A DNA stretch of 64,000 bases from CAISIP01 sp965278985 (GTDB taxonomy: Bacteria > Pseudomonadota > Gammaproteobacteria > Burkholderiales > Burkholderiaceae_C), in the NCBI GenBank assembly GCA_965278985.1, contig OZ257131.1:1860001-1924000 (forward strand), in the 5' to 3' direction. The notes under the pieces were generated by a model, which did not search any database, was not told the DNA's origin, and saw only the letters and a program-made list of their open reading frames with translations. The position numbers were made by a program, and so were the translations under genes. Positions 20,955-29,491 of the stretch are shown one piece after another (the stretch's first letter is position 1; the number at the start of each line of letters is the position of its first letter).

Positions 20955-22583
20955 TCAGGCGCTGGCGGGTGCTGGTGGGGGAACCGTGCCGCGCGCCATG
21001 TCCAGTATGCGGCGTGCCGTCTGCGGGTCGGCGCAGGTGTCCCCGGTCCAGGCAACGAACTGGTCCGGCCGCACCAGCACCAGGCGCGCCGCGTACCGCG
21101 CAGCCTCCCCGCCCTCGCCATCGACCACGATCTCCAGGGGCACCCCCGAGGCCTTCGCCGCATCGGCAAAGGCCTGCACGGCGGTCGACGAAGCGCCCAG
21201 TGCCAACAGCGTGAAGCCGCTGCCGAGCGCGTCATAGACCTTCTTGCCGCTGGAGAGGGTCGCCGGCGCCAGATGGTGGCCAGCGCGGGCCTCGAAGCGG
21301 TGCTCGCCCAACGCGCTGCCTCCGGAGCCCCCGGCGCCGCCGACCACCGGCGAGCCTTCGTAGTGGGGCTCGAAGGAATGCACCTCGCCCGCCGTGCCAT
21401 CGCTGCGGGCCTGCCACGCGGCGACGAACGCCTTCCGGTCACGCCCGGGGTCGAAGTCCCGCAGGAAGTCATGGTCCGTCTCGATGGACTTCGCGATGAA
21501 GTCGCGCGCCGTGGAGGCGAACACGCCGCGCCGCTCCGGGTCGTAGGAGTCCAGCAACGCCTGGCCACCCCAGCCCTGCAGCGTGGCGGCGAGCTTCCAG
21601 CCCAGGTTGCGTGCATCCTCGAAGCCGGTGTTGACGCCGTAACCGCCATAGGGCGGGTGGCTGTGGGCCGCATCCCCGGCCACGAAGACACGTCCAGCGC
21701 GGTACTGATCGGCGATGGCGAAACGCAGGTCCCAGAATCCGATGTGGTCAAAGGCGACATCGAACTCCGCGCCCACGGCTTCGTGCACGTACCGCGTGAA
21801 ATCGAAGTTGTCGCGCGTGGTGCCGGGCGGCACTGGCGCGTGGAAGAACCAGGTGCGGCCCAGGTCCACGCGGCCGAAGAACTTCCAGTAGCCGCCCAGT
21901 GCCGGGTCCAGCACGTTGTAGTAGGACTTGCCCGGATAACAGGCCAGCAGCTCGTGCAGCCGCTGCGACTGGAACACCAGCAGCACCATCAGCCGGTCAT
22001 GGTCGGACAAGGTCTGCGAGATGCCGGCCTGCGTGCGGACGATGGAGCGGCTGCCGTCGCACCCCACCAGGTAGTCACTGCGCAGCGTGCGACGCGCGCC
22101 CTGCGGCCCGGCGATGGTAATGGTCACGGCGTCCTTGCCGGCATCCACTGCCTCCGCCGTCCAGCCGTACAGCACCTCCACGGAGGGCAGTTCCGCCACG
22201 CGGGCACGCAGCACGGCCTCGGTCGCATACTGCGGCAGCCGCTCGTTGCGCTGGAAGTAGTAGGGCTGCACCAGGGCCCGCTGCATCCAGTCGTAGTGCC
22301 ACTGGCCCAGCAACGTGCCATAGGCCGTCAAGCCGCCGATGCCGTATTCCGGGGGAATCGTGCGCGCGGCACGCAGTGCCGCCTCCGCACCCCAGAAGTG
22401 GAAGTGCTCCATCGTGCGCTGCGTGAGGTTCTGCCCCTTGGGAATGGGTTGCGGCGTGGGGTAGCGCTCCACCACCACGCAGTGGACGCCACGCTGGCCC
22501 AGCTCGATGGCCAACCCCATGCCGACGGGGCCACCGCCCACGATCACGACTTCGGGATCACGCGGTTGCATCGCCTGTGGCAT
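20955..22583 (-). CDS. FAD-dependent aromatic monooxygenase (PHBH/MhpA-type)
   Basis: A 542-residue class A flavoprotein hydroxylase. It has the N-terminal FAD motif VVIVGGGPVGMGLAIELGQRG, the DG-type segment GCDGSRS, and the FAD/NADPH motif GRVFVAGDAAHSHPPYGGYGVNTGFEDARNLGWKLA. The C-terminal about 150 residues resemble the thioredoxin-like tail of phenol-hydroxylase/MhpA proteins. These enzymes add one oxygen to phenolic rings. GAGGAA before the ATG overlaps the end of livF (9-base gap), so it belongs to the liv-type operon and probably acts on the imported aromatic. The actual substrate is unknown. Confidence 0.87.
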   Translation of the reverse strand: MPQAMQPRDPEVVIVGGGPVGMGLAIELGQRGVHCVVVERYPTPQPIPKGQNLTQRTMEHFHFWGAEAALRAARTIPPEYGIGGLTAYGTLLGQWHYDWMQRALVQPYYFQRNERLPQYATEAVLRARVAELPSVEVLYGWTAEAVDAGKDAVTITIAGPQGARRTLRSDYLVGCDGSRSIVRTQAGISQTLSDHDRLMVLLVFQSQRLHELLACYPGKSYYNVLDPALGGYWKFFGRVDLGRTWFFHAPVPPGTTRDNFDFTRYVHEAVGAEFDVAFDHIGFWDLRFAIADQYRAGRVFVAGDAAHSHPPYGGYGVNTGFEDARNLGWKLAATLQGWGGQALLDSYDPERRGVFASTARDFIAKSIETDHDFLRDFDPGRDRKAFVAAWQARSDGTAGEVHSFEPHYEGSPVVGGAGGSGGSALGEHRFEARAGHHLAPATLSSGKKVYDALGSGFTLLALGASSTAVQAFADAAKASGVPLEIVVDGEGGEAARYAARLVLVRPDQFVAWTGDTCADPQTARRILDMARGTVPPPAPASA

Positions 22584-22592
22584 GGCGATTCC

Positions 22593-23321
22593 TCAGGCCC
22601 GTGCCACGCCGAGCAGCCGGTCCAACAGGTCGGGCTGGCGCGCCAGCTCGCTGGCATCGCCCGCATGAACGACCGCGCCCCGGTCCAGCACCGCGGCGCG
22701 CTGCGAGATCGCCAGGATGGCCTGCGGATGCTGTTCCACGATGATGGCCGACAGCCCCTCCTCGCGCGTGATGCGCGCAATGGCGCGCAGCAACTCTTCG
22801 ACGATGATGGGCGCCAGGCCTTCCAGCGGTTCGTCCAGCAGCAGGATGCGCGGGTTCAGCACCAGCGCACGGCCCACCGCCAGCATCTGCTGCTCGCCAC
22901 CCGAGAGTTGGTTGCCGAGGTTGGTCTTGCGCTCGGCCAGGCGCGGGAACATCTCGTAGACACGTTCGGGTGTCCACTGCGGCGCCGTGCTGGCCTTGCG
23001 TGCAGGACGTGCGACCGCCGTGAGGTTCTCGTGCACCGTCAGCGACTTGAAGATGTTGCGCTCCTGCGGCACCCAGCCGATGCCGGCTTCGGCGCGCAGG
23101 AACGACTGCATCTTGTGGATCGCCACGCCGCCCAGCGTGATGCTGCCACCATGCCAGCGCGTGGCACCCGCCAGCGTGTTCATCAGCGTGGTCTTGCCGG
23201 TGCCGTTGCGGCCCAGCAAGGCCAGCGTCTGGCCCTCGTCCAGCGACAGGTTGACGCCGTTGAGCACAACCGCTTCGCCGTAACCGGCGCGCAGGCCTTC
23301 GACCTTGAGCAGTTCAGCCAT
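22593..23321 (-). CDS. Branched-chain-type (HAAT) ABC transporter ATPase, LivF-like
   Basis: A 242-residue ATPase with Walker A GRNGTGKTT, signature LSGGEQQMLA, Walker B ILLLDEPLEGLAP and a switch-region EQH, all typical of LivF. It pairs with the LivG-like protein encoded upstream; the genes overlap by 8 bases. In HAAT importers LivF and LivG power uptake through LivH/LivM of branched-chain amino acids or, often in Burkholderiales, aromatic acids. The neighbouring vanAB and flavin hydroxylase genes favour an aromatic substrate (inferred). Confidence 0.9.
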   Translation of the reverse strand: MAELLKVEGLRAGYGEAVVLNGVNLSLDEGQTLALLGRNGTGKTTLMNTLAGATRWHGGSITLGGVAIHKMQSFLRAEAGIGWVPQERNIFKSLTVHENLTAVARPARKASTAPQWTPERVYEMFPRLAERKTNLGNQLSGGEQQMLAVGRALVLNPRILLLDEPLEGLAPIIVEELLRAIARITREEGLSAIIVEQHPQAILAISQRAAVLDRGAVVHAGDASELARQPDLLDRLLGVARA

Positions 23322-24099
23322 GGGCCGCCTCCCCCGTTCCCAGGTACACCGCCTTGACCCGAGGGTCGTTGGCGATGGTGGCCGGGTCGCCCTCGGTGAG
23401 CAACGCGCCGTTGACCAGCACCGTGATGCGGTTCGCGAAACTGAAGACCAGGTCCATGTCGTGTTCGATCAGCAAGACAGTCACGTCGGGCGGCAACGCG
23501 GCCACGGTCTGTAGCAGCTCCTCGCGCTCGCCGGCCGGCACGCCGGCCACGGGTTCGTCCAGCAGCAGCACCTTGGGCTCGCAGGCCAGCGCAATGGCGA
23601 TCTCCAGCAGCCGGCGTTTGCCATAGGCCAGCTGTTCGGTGGGCTGGGTCATCACGTCGGTCAGGTGGAACTGCTGCAGCAGTTCGTCGCAGCGGCGCGC
23701 CACGATCGCCTCGCGGCCCAGCGCCTGCCACCACTTGCCGCCCAGGCCGTGGTGCTGCGAGACCACCATGGCCAGCGTCTCCAGCGGCGTCATGGACGCG
23801 AAGAGCTGGTTGATCTGGAAGGTGCGCACCAGGCCGCGGCGCACGCGCTGGTGCGGCGCCATGTTGCTGATGTCTTCGCCGAGCAGGCCGATGCTGCCCG
23901 AGGTGGGCTCGTACACGCCCGTGAGCAGGTTCACCAGCGTGGTCTTGCCTGCGCCGTTGGGGCCGATCAGTGCCTGGCGCGCGCCACGGCGCACGTCCAG
24001 CGTGACGTTGTCGGTGGCAGTGATGCCGCCGAAGCGTTTCACAAGGTTCTTCGCCGACAACACCACCGGTGCGTTCGGGTCGATGGCGGCGGGGGTCAT
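23314..24099 (-). CDS. Branched-chain-type (HAAT) ABC transporter ATPase, LivG-like
   Basis: A 261-residue ATPase with Walker A GPNGAGKTT, the LivG-type FQINQLFASMTPLETL segment, Walker B VLLLDEPVAGVPAGE and IEHDMDLVF. The signature region reads LAYGKRRLLEIA, which replaces the standard SGG; this variant (AYGxQRxLEIA) is normal for LivG. The ATG at 24099 overlaps the livM-like stop by 4 bases, so translation is coupled. It is partner of the LivF-like ATPase. Confidence 0.9.
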   Translation of the reverse strand: MTPAAIDPNAPVVLSAKNLVKRFGGITATDNVTLDVRRGARQALIGPNGAGKTTLVNLLTGVYEPTSGSIGLLGEDISNMAPHQRVRRGLVRTFQINQLFASMTPLETLAMVVSQHHGLGGKWWQALGREAIVARRCDELLQQFHLTDVMTQPTEQLAYGKRRLLEIAIALACEPKVLLLDEPVAGVPAGEREELLQTVAALPPDVTVLLIEHDMDLVFSFANRITVLVNGALLTEGDPATIANDPRVKAVYLGTGEAAHG

Positions 24100-25070
24100 G
24101 CGCGTCCCTTCTTGCCAAACCAGGTCCACGGCCGCACCAGGCGGTCGCGACCCACCATCACCAGCACCACCAGGAACAGGCCGATCCAGAAGGTCCAGTA
24201 CTGCGGCGTTATGCCCGAGATCACGTCGTACATGACCTTGAAGACGATGGCGCCGAAGATGCCCCCATAGAGCCACCCCACACCGCCGATCACCAGCAGC
24301 AGCATCACGTCGGCCGAGCGGTGGAACTCCAGCACGTCCAGCGAGGCAAAACCCGAGGTCTGGGCCAGCAAGGCACCTGCCGCACCGGCGATGCCGGCGG
24401 CGATGGTATAGGCCACGGCGATGCGGCTGTGCACCGGGATGCCGATGGCGCCCGCGCGTAGCCGGTTGTCGCGGACGGCCTTGAAGGTTGCGCCCAGCGG
24501 CGAGTGCACCAGCCGGCGCATCAGCAGGAAGAAGACGAGCAGCACGGTCAGCGAATACCAGGCCGCCGTCTTGCCGAAGAGGTCGAATTCGAACATGCCC
24601 AGCACCGGTGCCATCACCACACCCTGCAGGCCATCTGCCCCACCGGTCAGCCAGTCCAGCTTGTTGGCCAGCTCGGTGAAGATCAGGCCCACGCCCAGCG
24701 TCACCATCAGCCGCGTCAGGTCCGTGCCGCGCATGACAGTCAGCGAGCAGATGGCGCCCACCAGCGTGCCCGCCGCTATGCCCACGGCCAGGCCCACGGT
24801 AGGGTCTGGCATCACGTGCTTGGCGAACAAGGCCGCGGAGTACGCACCGATGCCGAAGAAGGCCGCATGGCCCAGCGAGACGATGCCGATGTAGCCCAGC
24901 ACCAGGTCCAGTGAGATGGCGAACAGCGCCACGATGGCGATCTCGTTGATGATCAGTGCATGGCTGGGCAGCACCAGCGGCGAGGCCAGCGCCAGCAGCC
25001 ATAGCACCGGCTCCCAGGGCTTCATGCGGCTCAGGCCCAGGATGGAGGCGCGCGTTGCGTCGTTCATCAC
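24096..25070 (-). CDS. HAAT ABC transporter permease, LivM-like
   Basis: A 324-residue inner-membrane permease with about 9-10 hydrophobic helices. The EIAIVALFAISLDLVLGYIGIVSLGHAAFFGIGAY stretch is the LivM hallmark, split by the conserved SLGHAAF loop. It starts at an ATG that overlaps the livH-like stop by 4 bases and ends overlapping the livG-like start. Together with the LivH-like protein it forms the transmembrane pore. Confidence 0.9.
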   Translation of the reverse strand: MMNDATRASILGLSRMKPWEPVLWLLALASPLVLPSHALIINEIAIVALFAISLDLVLGYIGIVSLGHAAFFGIGAYSAALFAKHVMPDPTVGLAVGIAAGTLVGAICSLTVMRGTDLTRLMVTLGVGLIFTELANKLDWLTGGADGLQGVVMAPVLGMFEFDLFGKTAAWYSLTVLLVFFLLMRRLVHSPLGATFKAVRDNRLRAGAIGIPVHSRIAVAYTIAAGIAGAAGALLAQTSGFASLDVLEFHRSADVMLLLVIGGVGWLYGGIFGAIVFKVMYDVISGITPQYWTFWIGLFLVVLVMVGRDRLVRPWTWFGKKGRA

Positions 25071-25939
25071 TTGCCTCCCTTGCGAACGAAGAGGCCCTGC
25101 GGGCGCCAGATGAGGATCACGACCATGAGGCTGTAGACGATGAAGGCCCCCATCTTGGGGATGTAGTACTTGCCCGCCACGTCGGCGATGCCAAGCAGCA
25201 GCGCGGCCAGCAGCGGCCCGGTGATGGAGGACGTGCCCCCCACCGCCACCACGATCAAAAAGTACACCATGAACTTGAGCGGGAACTGCGGGTCCAGCCC
25301 CAGCACCTCGGCACCCAGCGCGCCGCCCAGGCCGGCCAGTCCCGAGCCGACGGCAAACGTGGCCAGGAACACCATGTTGACGTTGATGCCCAGGCCCGCG
25401 GCCACGCGCTGGTCATCCACGCTGGCGCGCAGGCGGCTGCCGAAACGTGTGGCGGCCAGGATGTACTGCAGCAGCAAGGTCAGCACCGCGCACACGGCGA
25501 TGATGAACAGCCGGTAGTGCCCCATGCCCAGCGTCCAGGCGCCCTCGCCCCATTCCGTGCGGCCCTTGAGCCATTCCGGCAGCTGCATGATCTGCTGCGT
25601 GGAGCCGATGAAGTAGTCCACCGCCGCCACCGACATGAACACCAGCCCGATGGAGAACAGCACCTGGTCCAGGTGCGGGCGGTGGTACAGCGGACGGTAC
25701 AAGGTGCGTTCGAGCAACGCGCCCAGCAGCGCCGGCACGATGAAGGCCATGGGCAGGCTGGCGAGGAAGGGCCAGCCCGCGCGCTGCATGAGCAGCACGG
25801 TGGTGTAGCCCCCCACCATGGCGAAGGCGCCGTGCGCCAGGTTGATGAAGTTCATCAACCCCATGGTCACGGCAAGGCCGACCGCCAGGATGAAGAGCAG
25901 CATGCCGTAGGCAACGCCGTCGAAGAGGATGGTGAGCAT
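25067..25939 (-). CDS. HAAT ABC transporter permease, LivH-like
   Basis: A 290-residue inner-membrane permease with about 8 helices. The conserved NFINLAHGAFAMVGGY segment near residues 30-45 identifies LivH. No strong ribosome-binding site is visible before the ATG. It is the first of the overlapping block H-M-G-F and is preceded by a strong intercistronic hairpin after the binding-protein gene, which probably lowers its expression relative to the binding protein. Confidence 0.9.
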   Translation of the reverse strand: MLTILFDGVAYGMLLFILAVGLAVTMGLMNFINLAHGAFAMVGGYTTVLLMQRAGWPFLASLPMAFIVPALLGALLERTLYRPLYHRPHLDQVLFSIGLVFMSVAAVDYFIGSTQQIMQLPEWLKGRTEWGEGAWTLGMGHYRLFIIAVCAVLTLLLQYILAATRFGSRLRASVDDQRVAAGLGINVNMVFLATFAVGSGLAGLGGALGAEVLGLDPQFPLKFMVYFLIVVAVGGTSSITGPLLAALLLGIADVAGKYYIPKMGAFIVYSLMVVILIWRPQGLFVRKGGK

Positions 25940-25977
25940 GGAGAATCTGCGAACGGCGGATTGCCGGAGATGCGGCC

Positions 25978-26000
25978 CGGGGCGACGAGACGTCGCCCCG
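25978..26000 (-). other. Intercistronic RNA hairpin after the first binding-protein gene
   Basis: CGGGGCGACG (25978-25987) and CGTCGCCCCG (25991-26000) form a perfect 10-base-pair stem with a 3-base loop. It lies 8 bases past the stop of the binding-protein gene and before livH. It lacks a U-tract, so it looks like a 3'-end stabiliser or partial attenuator of the kind that sets high binding-protein to permease ratios in ABC operons, rather than a full terminator. Confidence 0.7.
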
Positions 26001-26008
26001 CGGAGCTT

Positions 26009-27181
26009 TTACTTGGACTTGCCGGGGTCCTTGACGTCCTGGATGACGTCGAACTCGACGTTGTGCAACTGGCCGTTCATCTTCTCGACCTTGCGCAGGT
26101 AGATGTTCTGCACCACGTCGCGGGTCTGCACGTCGATGTACATCTTGCCGCGCGGGCTCTCGAAGATCTGGCCCTTCATCGCGGCCAGCAGCGCATCGCC
26201 GCCACCCGCGCCCTTGGTGGACTTCAGCGCCTCGTAGATCACGCGCATGCCGTCATACCCGCCCACGGCCATGAAGTTGGGGCGCAGGCCCTTGTTGGCC
26301 TTCTCGAAGGCCGCCACGAACTTCTTGTTCATGTCGGAGGGGTGCGCCGCCGAGTAGTGGTGCGAGGTCACCACGCCGAGGGCCGTGTCGCCCATGTCGT
26401 TCAACTGATCGTCGTCCGTCACGTCGCCGGTGCCGATGAGGCGGATGCCGGCCTTGTCCATGCCACGTTCTGCGAACTGCTTCATCACCGCGGCGCCCGC
26501 GCCCGAGGGCACGAACACGAAGAGCGCGTCGGGCTTCAGGTCGCGCACCTTCTGCAGGAAGGGTGCGAAGTCGGGGTTGCGCATGGGCACCCGCAGCGCC
26601 TCGATGACCTTGGCGCCGTTGTTGACCATGCGCGCGTTGAAGAATTTTTCGGCGTCGATGCCGGGGCCGTAGTCGGAGACGAGCGACACCACCGTCTTGA
26701 TGCCGTTCTTCGGCGCCCAGTCGGCCAGTGCCACGGAGGCCTGCGGCAGCGTGAAGCTGGTGCGCACGATGTAGGGCGACGCCTCGGTGATGCTGGAGGT
26801 GGCGGCGGCCATCACCACCAGCGGGGTCTTGGACTGCGTGGCCAGCGGCGCCACGGCCAGGGCCGAGGGCGTGATGCCCATGCCGGCCAGCACGTTGACC
26901 TTGTCGTTGACGATCAGCTCCTGCGCCAGGCGGCGGGTCTGGTCGGGCAGGCTGGTGTCGTCCTTGACGATCAGCTCGATCTTCTTGCCGGCGACGGTGT
27001 CACCGTTCTGCGCCATGTACAGGCGCGCCGCGGCCTCGATCTGGCGGCCGGTGGTGGCCTGCTGGCCCGTCATGGGCAGCACCAGGCCGATCTTGAAGGT
27101 GTTGCCCTGGGCCAGCGCGGGGGCGGTGTAGAAACCCGCTGCCACCAGCAAGGCGGGAATCAGCATGAGGCGTCGTTGCAT
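26009..27181 (-). CDS. HAAT ABC transporter substrate-binding protein, LivJ/K-like (copy 1)
   Basis: A 390-residue periplasmic binding protein. Signal peptide MQRRLMLIPALLVAAGF...ALAQ is followed by the type I periplasmic-binding fold (FKIGLVLPMTGQ, AGKKIELIVKDD, VNVLAGMGITPSALAVAP, VVMAAATSS). It is strongly similar along its length to the protein encoded just upstream (27349-28536), with shared blocks such as EAAARLYMAQNGDTVAG and KGLRPNFMAVG. GGAGA precedes the ATG. It delivers the ligand to the LivHMGF-like transporter; the ligand is probably aromatic given the vanAB neighbours (inferred). Confidence 0.9.
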   Translation of the reverse strand: MQRRLMLIPALLVAAGFYTAPALAQGNTFKIGLVLPMTGQQATTGRQIEAAARLYMAQNGDTVAGKKIELIVKDDTSLPDQTRRLAQELIVNDKVNVLAGMGITPSALAVAPLATQSKTPLVVMAAATSSITEASPYIVRTSFTLPQASVALADWAPKNGIKTVVSLVSDYGPGIDAEKFFNARMVNNGAKVIEALRVPMRNPDFAPFLQKVRDLKPDALFVFVPSGAGAAVMKQFAERGMDKAGIRLIGTGDVTDDDQLNDMGDTALGVVTSHHYSAAHPSDMNKKFVAAFEKANKGLRPNFMAVGGYDGMRVIYEALKSTKGAGGGDALLAAMKGQIFESPRGKMYIDVQTRDVVQNIYLRKVEKMNGQLHNVEFDVIQDVKDPGKSK

Positions 27182-27283
27182 GGAATGTCTCCTGCGGAGA
27201 GGTTTGGGAGGCCGGGTGGTCCCGACGGGACCTGGATGATGCAGGCACTGCCGGGTTCACACAAGCGCGTGGTTCCACTAGCT

Positions 27284-27304
27284 GCCATGCCAGTTGGGCA
27301 TGGC
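27284..27304 (-). other. Intercistronic RNA hairpin between the two binding-protein genes
   Basis: GCCATGCC (27284-27291) and GGCATGGC (27297-27304) form a perfect 8-base-pair stem with a 5-base loop, in the 167-base gap between the paralogous binding-protein genes. As with the hairpin at 25978, there is no U-tract. It may protect the upstream message end or partly terminate transcription. Confidence 0.6.
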
Positions 27305-27348
27305 TCCGGGCGGAGCGGGGCTAATGTACCCTGCCCCCCCCGCAGGCG

Positions 27349-28536
27349 TTACTGCTTGCCCGTGTCCTTCACGTCCTTGACGGTCTCGAACTCCACATTC
27401 CACAGCTGCCCGTCCTTCTTCTCGACCTTGCGGATGTACACGCTATGCACCACATCGCGCGACTGCGCGTCGATGTACATCTGGCCGCGTGGGCTCTCGA
27501 AGATCTGGCCCTTCATCGCGGCCAATAGCTGGTCGCCGTTGCCCGTGCCCTTGGTGGCCTTGATGGCTTCGTAGATCACGCGCATGCCGTCGTAGGCGCC
27601 CACGGCCATGAAGTTCGGGCGCAGGCCCTTGTTGGCCTTCTGGAAGGCATCGACGAACTTCTTGTTGGCGGCCGAGTCGTGCGCCGCCGAATAGTGGTGG
27701 GCCGTGACCACGCCCAGCGCGGAATCGCCCATGTCGTTCAGGATGTCGTCGTCGGTGACGCTGCCCTCGCCGATCATGCGGATGCCTGCCTTGTCCAGGC
27801 CGCGCTCGGTGAACTGCTTCATCAGCGCCGAGCCCGCGCCCGAGGGCACGAAGGTGAACACCGCATCGGGCTTGGCATCACGCACCTTCTGCAGGAACGG
27901 CGCGAAGTCGGGGCTGCGCAGTGGCACGCGCAGCGCCTCCACCACCACCCCGCCGTTGGCCTTGAAGCGCTCGTTGAAGTACTTCTCGGAGTCCACGCCC
28001 GGCGCATAGTCGGTGACCAGGCTCACCACCTTCTTGATATTGTTCTTGGTGGCCCAGTCGGCCAGCACCGTGACCACCTGCGGCACGGTGAAACTGGTGC
28101 GCACGATGTAGGGCGAGGCGGGGGGAATGGTGGACGTGGCCGCGGCCATCACCACCATGGGTGTCTTGGACTGCGTGGCGATGGGCGCAGTGGCGAACGC
28201 CAGCGGCGTCAAACCGAAGCCGGCCAGCACGTTGACCTTGTCGTTGACCACCAGCTCCTGCGCGATGCGCTTGGTCACGTCGGGCGTGGCCGTATCGTCC
28301 TTGACGATCAGCTCGATCTTCTTGCCGGCCACGGTGTCGCCGTTCTGCGCCATGTACAGCCGCGCGGCCGCCTCCAGCTGCTTGCCGGTGGAGGCGAAGG
28401 GGCCGGTCAGCGGCAGGATCAGGCCGATCTTGATGGTGTTGGCCTGCGCCATGGCGGGCTGCCAGGCGGCGAGGCCGGCCAGAACGGCCGCGGCCGCCAC
28501 AGCGGTACGTCGGTTCAGCGTGCGGGGGGAATTCAT
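27349..28536 (-). CDS. HAAT ABC transporter substrate-binding protein, LivJ/K-like (copy 2)
   Basis: A 395-residue periplasmic binding protein and close paralogue of copy 1, evidently a tandem duplicate. Signal peptide RRTAVAAAAVLAGLAAWQPAMAQ, then IKIGLILPLTGPFASTGKQLEAAARLY, AGFGLTPLAFATAP and VTDYAPGVDSEKYF. Differences from copy 1 cluster in short ligand-facing loops (for example GPFASTG against GQQATTG, and AGFGLTPLAFAT against AGMGITPSALAV), compatible with a shifted ligand range. AGGAG precedes the ATG. It is the first transporter gene of the operon after the GntR regulator. Confidence 0.9.
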   Translation of the reverse strand: MNSPRTLNRRTAVAAAAVLAGLAAWQPAMAQANTIKIGLILPLTGPFASTGKQLEAAARLYMAQNGDTVAGKKIELIVKDDTATPDVTKRIAQELVVNDKVNVLAGFGLTPLAFATAPIATQSKTPMVVMAAATSTIPPASPYIVRTSFTVPQVVTVLADWATKNNIKKVVSLVTDYAPGVDSEKYFNERFKANGGVVVEALRVPLRSPDFAPFLQKVRDAKPDAVFTFVPSGAGSALMKQFTERGLDKAGIRMIGEGSVTDDDILNDMGDSALGVVTAHHYSAAHDSAANKKFVDAFQKANKGLRPNFMAVGAYDGMRVIYEAIKATKGTGNGDQLLAAMKGQIFESPRGQMYIDAQSRDVVHSVYIRKVEKKDGQLWNVEFETVKDVKDTGKQ

Positions 28537-28624
28537 TTGCAGGTCTCCTGGTTGTTGAATCGGATAGGTGGAAAGGATCGGGGTCCGGTGCATGGAATGT
28601 AGTGGCGCCGCGCAGGTGTGGCCC

Positions 28625-29383
28625 TCAGCCCCTGCGGCTGATGAGGCGTACGCCGGGCATCGCGGGACCCGCGTCGCTGCCCGCCATGGCGGCGCGCAGG
28701 TTGCGCTGGGCCAGCCGTGAATGTTCGCGCATGATGGCCTCGGCGCGTGCACCTTCGCGCCGCGCAATGGCGTCCAGCACCTGCCGGTGCTGGTCCTGCG
28801 CCACCACGAACATGTCGCGCGCCTGGGGTGAATTGGCCTGCTGCACCACGAAACCCGAGGGCGAGGCGAAGGGCAGGCGCACCACGCGCTCCAGCTCGCG
28901 CAGCAGCACCGCGCTGCCGGCCAGCGTGTAGAGCAGCTGGTGGAACGCGCGGTTCCATTCCACGTAACGCTCGAAGGCCTCGTCGTCCAGCGCCGGCTGC
29001 GCCAGCAGGTCGTCGATGCGGTCCAGGCAGGCGCGTGCCTCGGCCACCGTGTTGCCCGTGGCGCCCCGTTCGGCCGCGAAACGCGCGGCCAGCCCTTCCA
29101 GGGTGCCACGCAGCTCGATGGCGTCGGACACTTCGCTCTCGGACAACACTCGCACTGCATACCCGCCGCCGGGCAGCGCCTCCAGCAGGCCTTCTTGCTC
29201 CAGCCGCACCAGCGCGGCGCGGATGGGCGTGCGCGACACACCCAGGCGCTCGACGATCGCCAGCTCCGTGATGCGCGCGCCGGCCGGCAACTCACCGGCC
29301 AGGATCAGCTCGCGCAGGCGCAGTTGCGCCTTGACGGCCTGCGAGCCGCCTGCGTCGGTGGAAATGCTGTCCTGGAGAGCCAT
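28625..29383 (-). CDS. GntR-family regulator, FCD subfamily
   Basis: A 252-residue transcription factor. Residues about 15-80 are the GntR winged helix (LRELILAGELPAGARITELAIVERLGVSRTPIRAALVRLEQEGLL). Residues about 95-235 are an FCD ligand-binding domain with metal-site histidines in WNRAFHQLLY and later QHRQVLDAI and REHSRLAQ. FCD regulators, VanR among them, commonly repress aromatic-acid catabolic genes and are released by the acid. The ATG at 29383 follows a GTATAC palindrome, suggesting autoregulation. It is divergent from vanA and heads the liv-type operon, so it probably controls both, with vanillate or a related methoxybenzoate as effector (inferred). Confidence 0.88.
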   Translation of the reverse strand: MALQDSISTDAGGSQAVKAQLRLRELILAGELPAGARITELAIVERLGVSRTPIRAALVRLEQEGLLEALPGGGYAVRVLSESEVSDAIELRGTLEGLAARFAAERGATGNTVAEARACLDRIDDLLAQPALDDEAFERYVEWNRAFHQLLYTLAGSAVLLRELERVVRLPFASPSGFVVQQANSPQARDMFVVAQDQHRQVLDAIARREGARAEAIMREHSRLAQRNLRAAMAGSDAGPAMPGVRLISRRG

Positions 29384-29385
29384 CG

Positions 29386-29395
29386 CTGTATACAG
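29386..29395. promoter_or_regulatory. Candidate GntR/FCD operator 1
   Basis: CTGTATACAG is a perfect 10-base palindrome two bases upstream of the GntR start codon. Its GTATAC core matches the short palindromes bound by FCD-type GntR regulators. Occupation would block transcription start or ribosome access of the regulator's own gene. Confidence 0.6.
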
Positions 29396-29450
29396 AGAGA
29401 TGCGAGTTATGGGATTCGGACCGCATTCTGGTGCATTTTTGGCCATCTTG

Positions 29451-29456
29451 GTATAC
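29451..29456 (+). promoter_or_regulatory. Candidate GntR/FCD operator 2 overlapping the vanA promoter
   Basis: A second GTATAC core (context TTGGTATACATT) lies 35 bases before the vanA ATG and overlaps a good -10-like TATACA (29452-29457). Two copies of the same core in a 108-base divergent gap suggest that one regulator represses both directions. No strong -35 box is visible. Confidence 0.55.
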
Positions 29457-29491
29457 ATTGCAGGGAAAATTTTTCCCACAAGGAGCACCCC

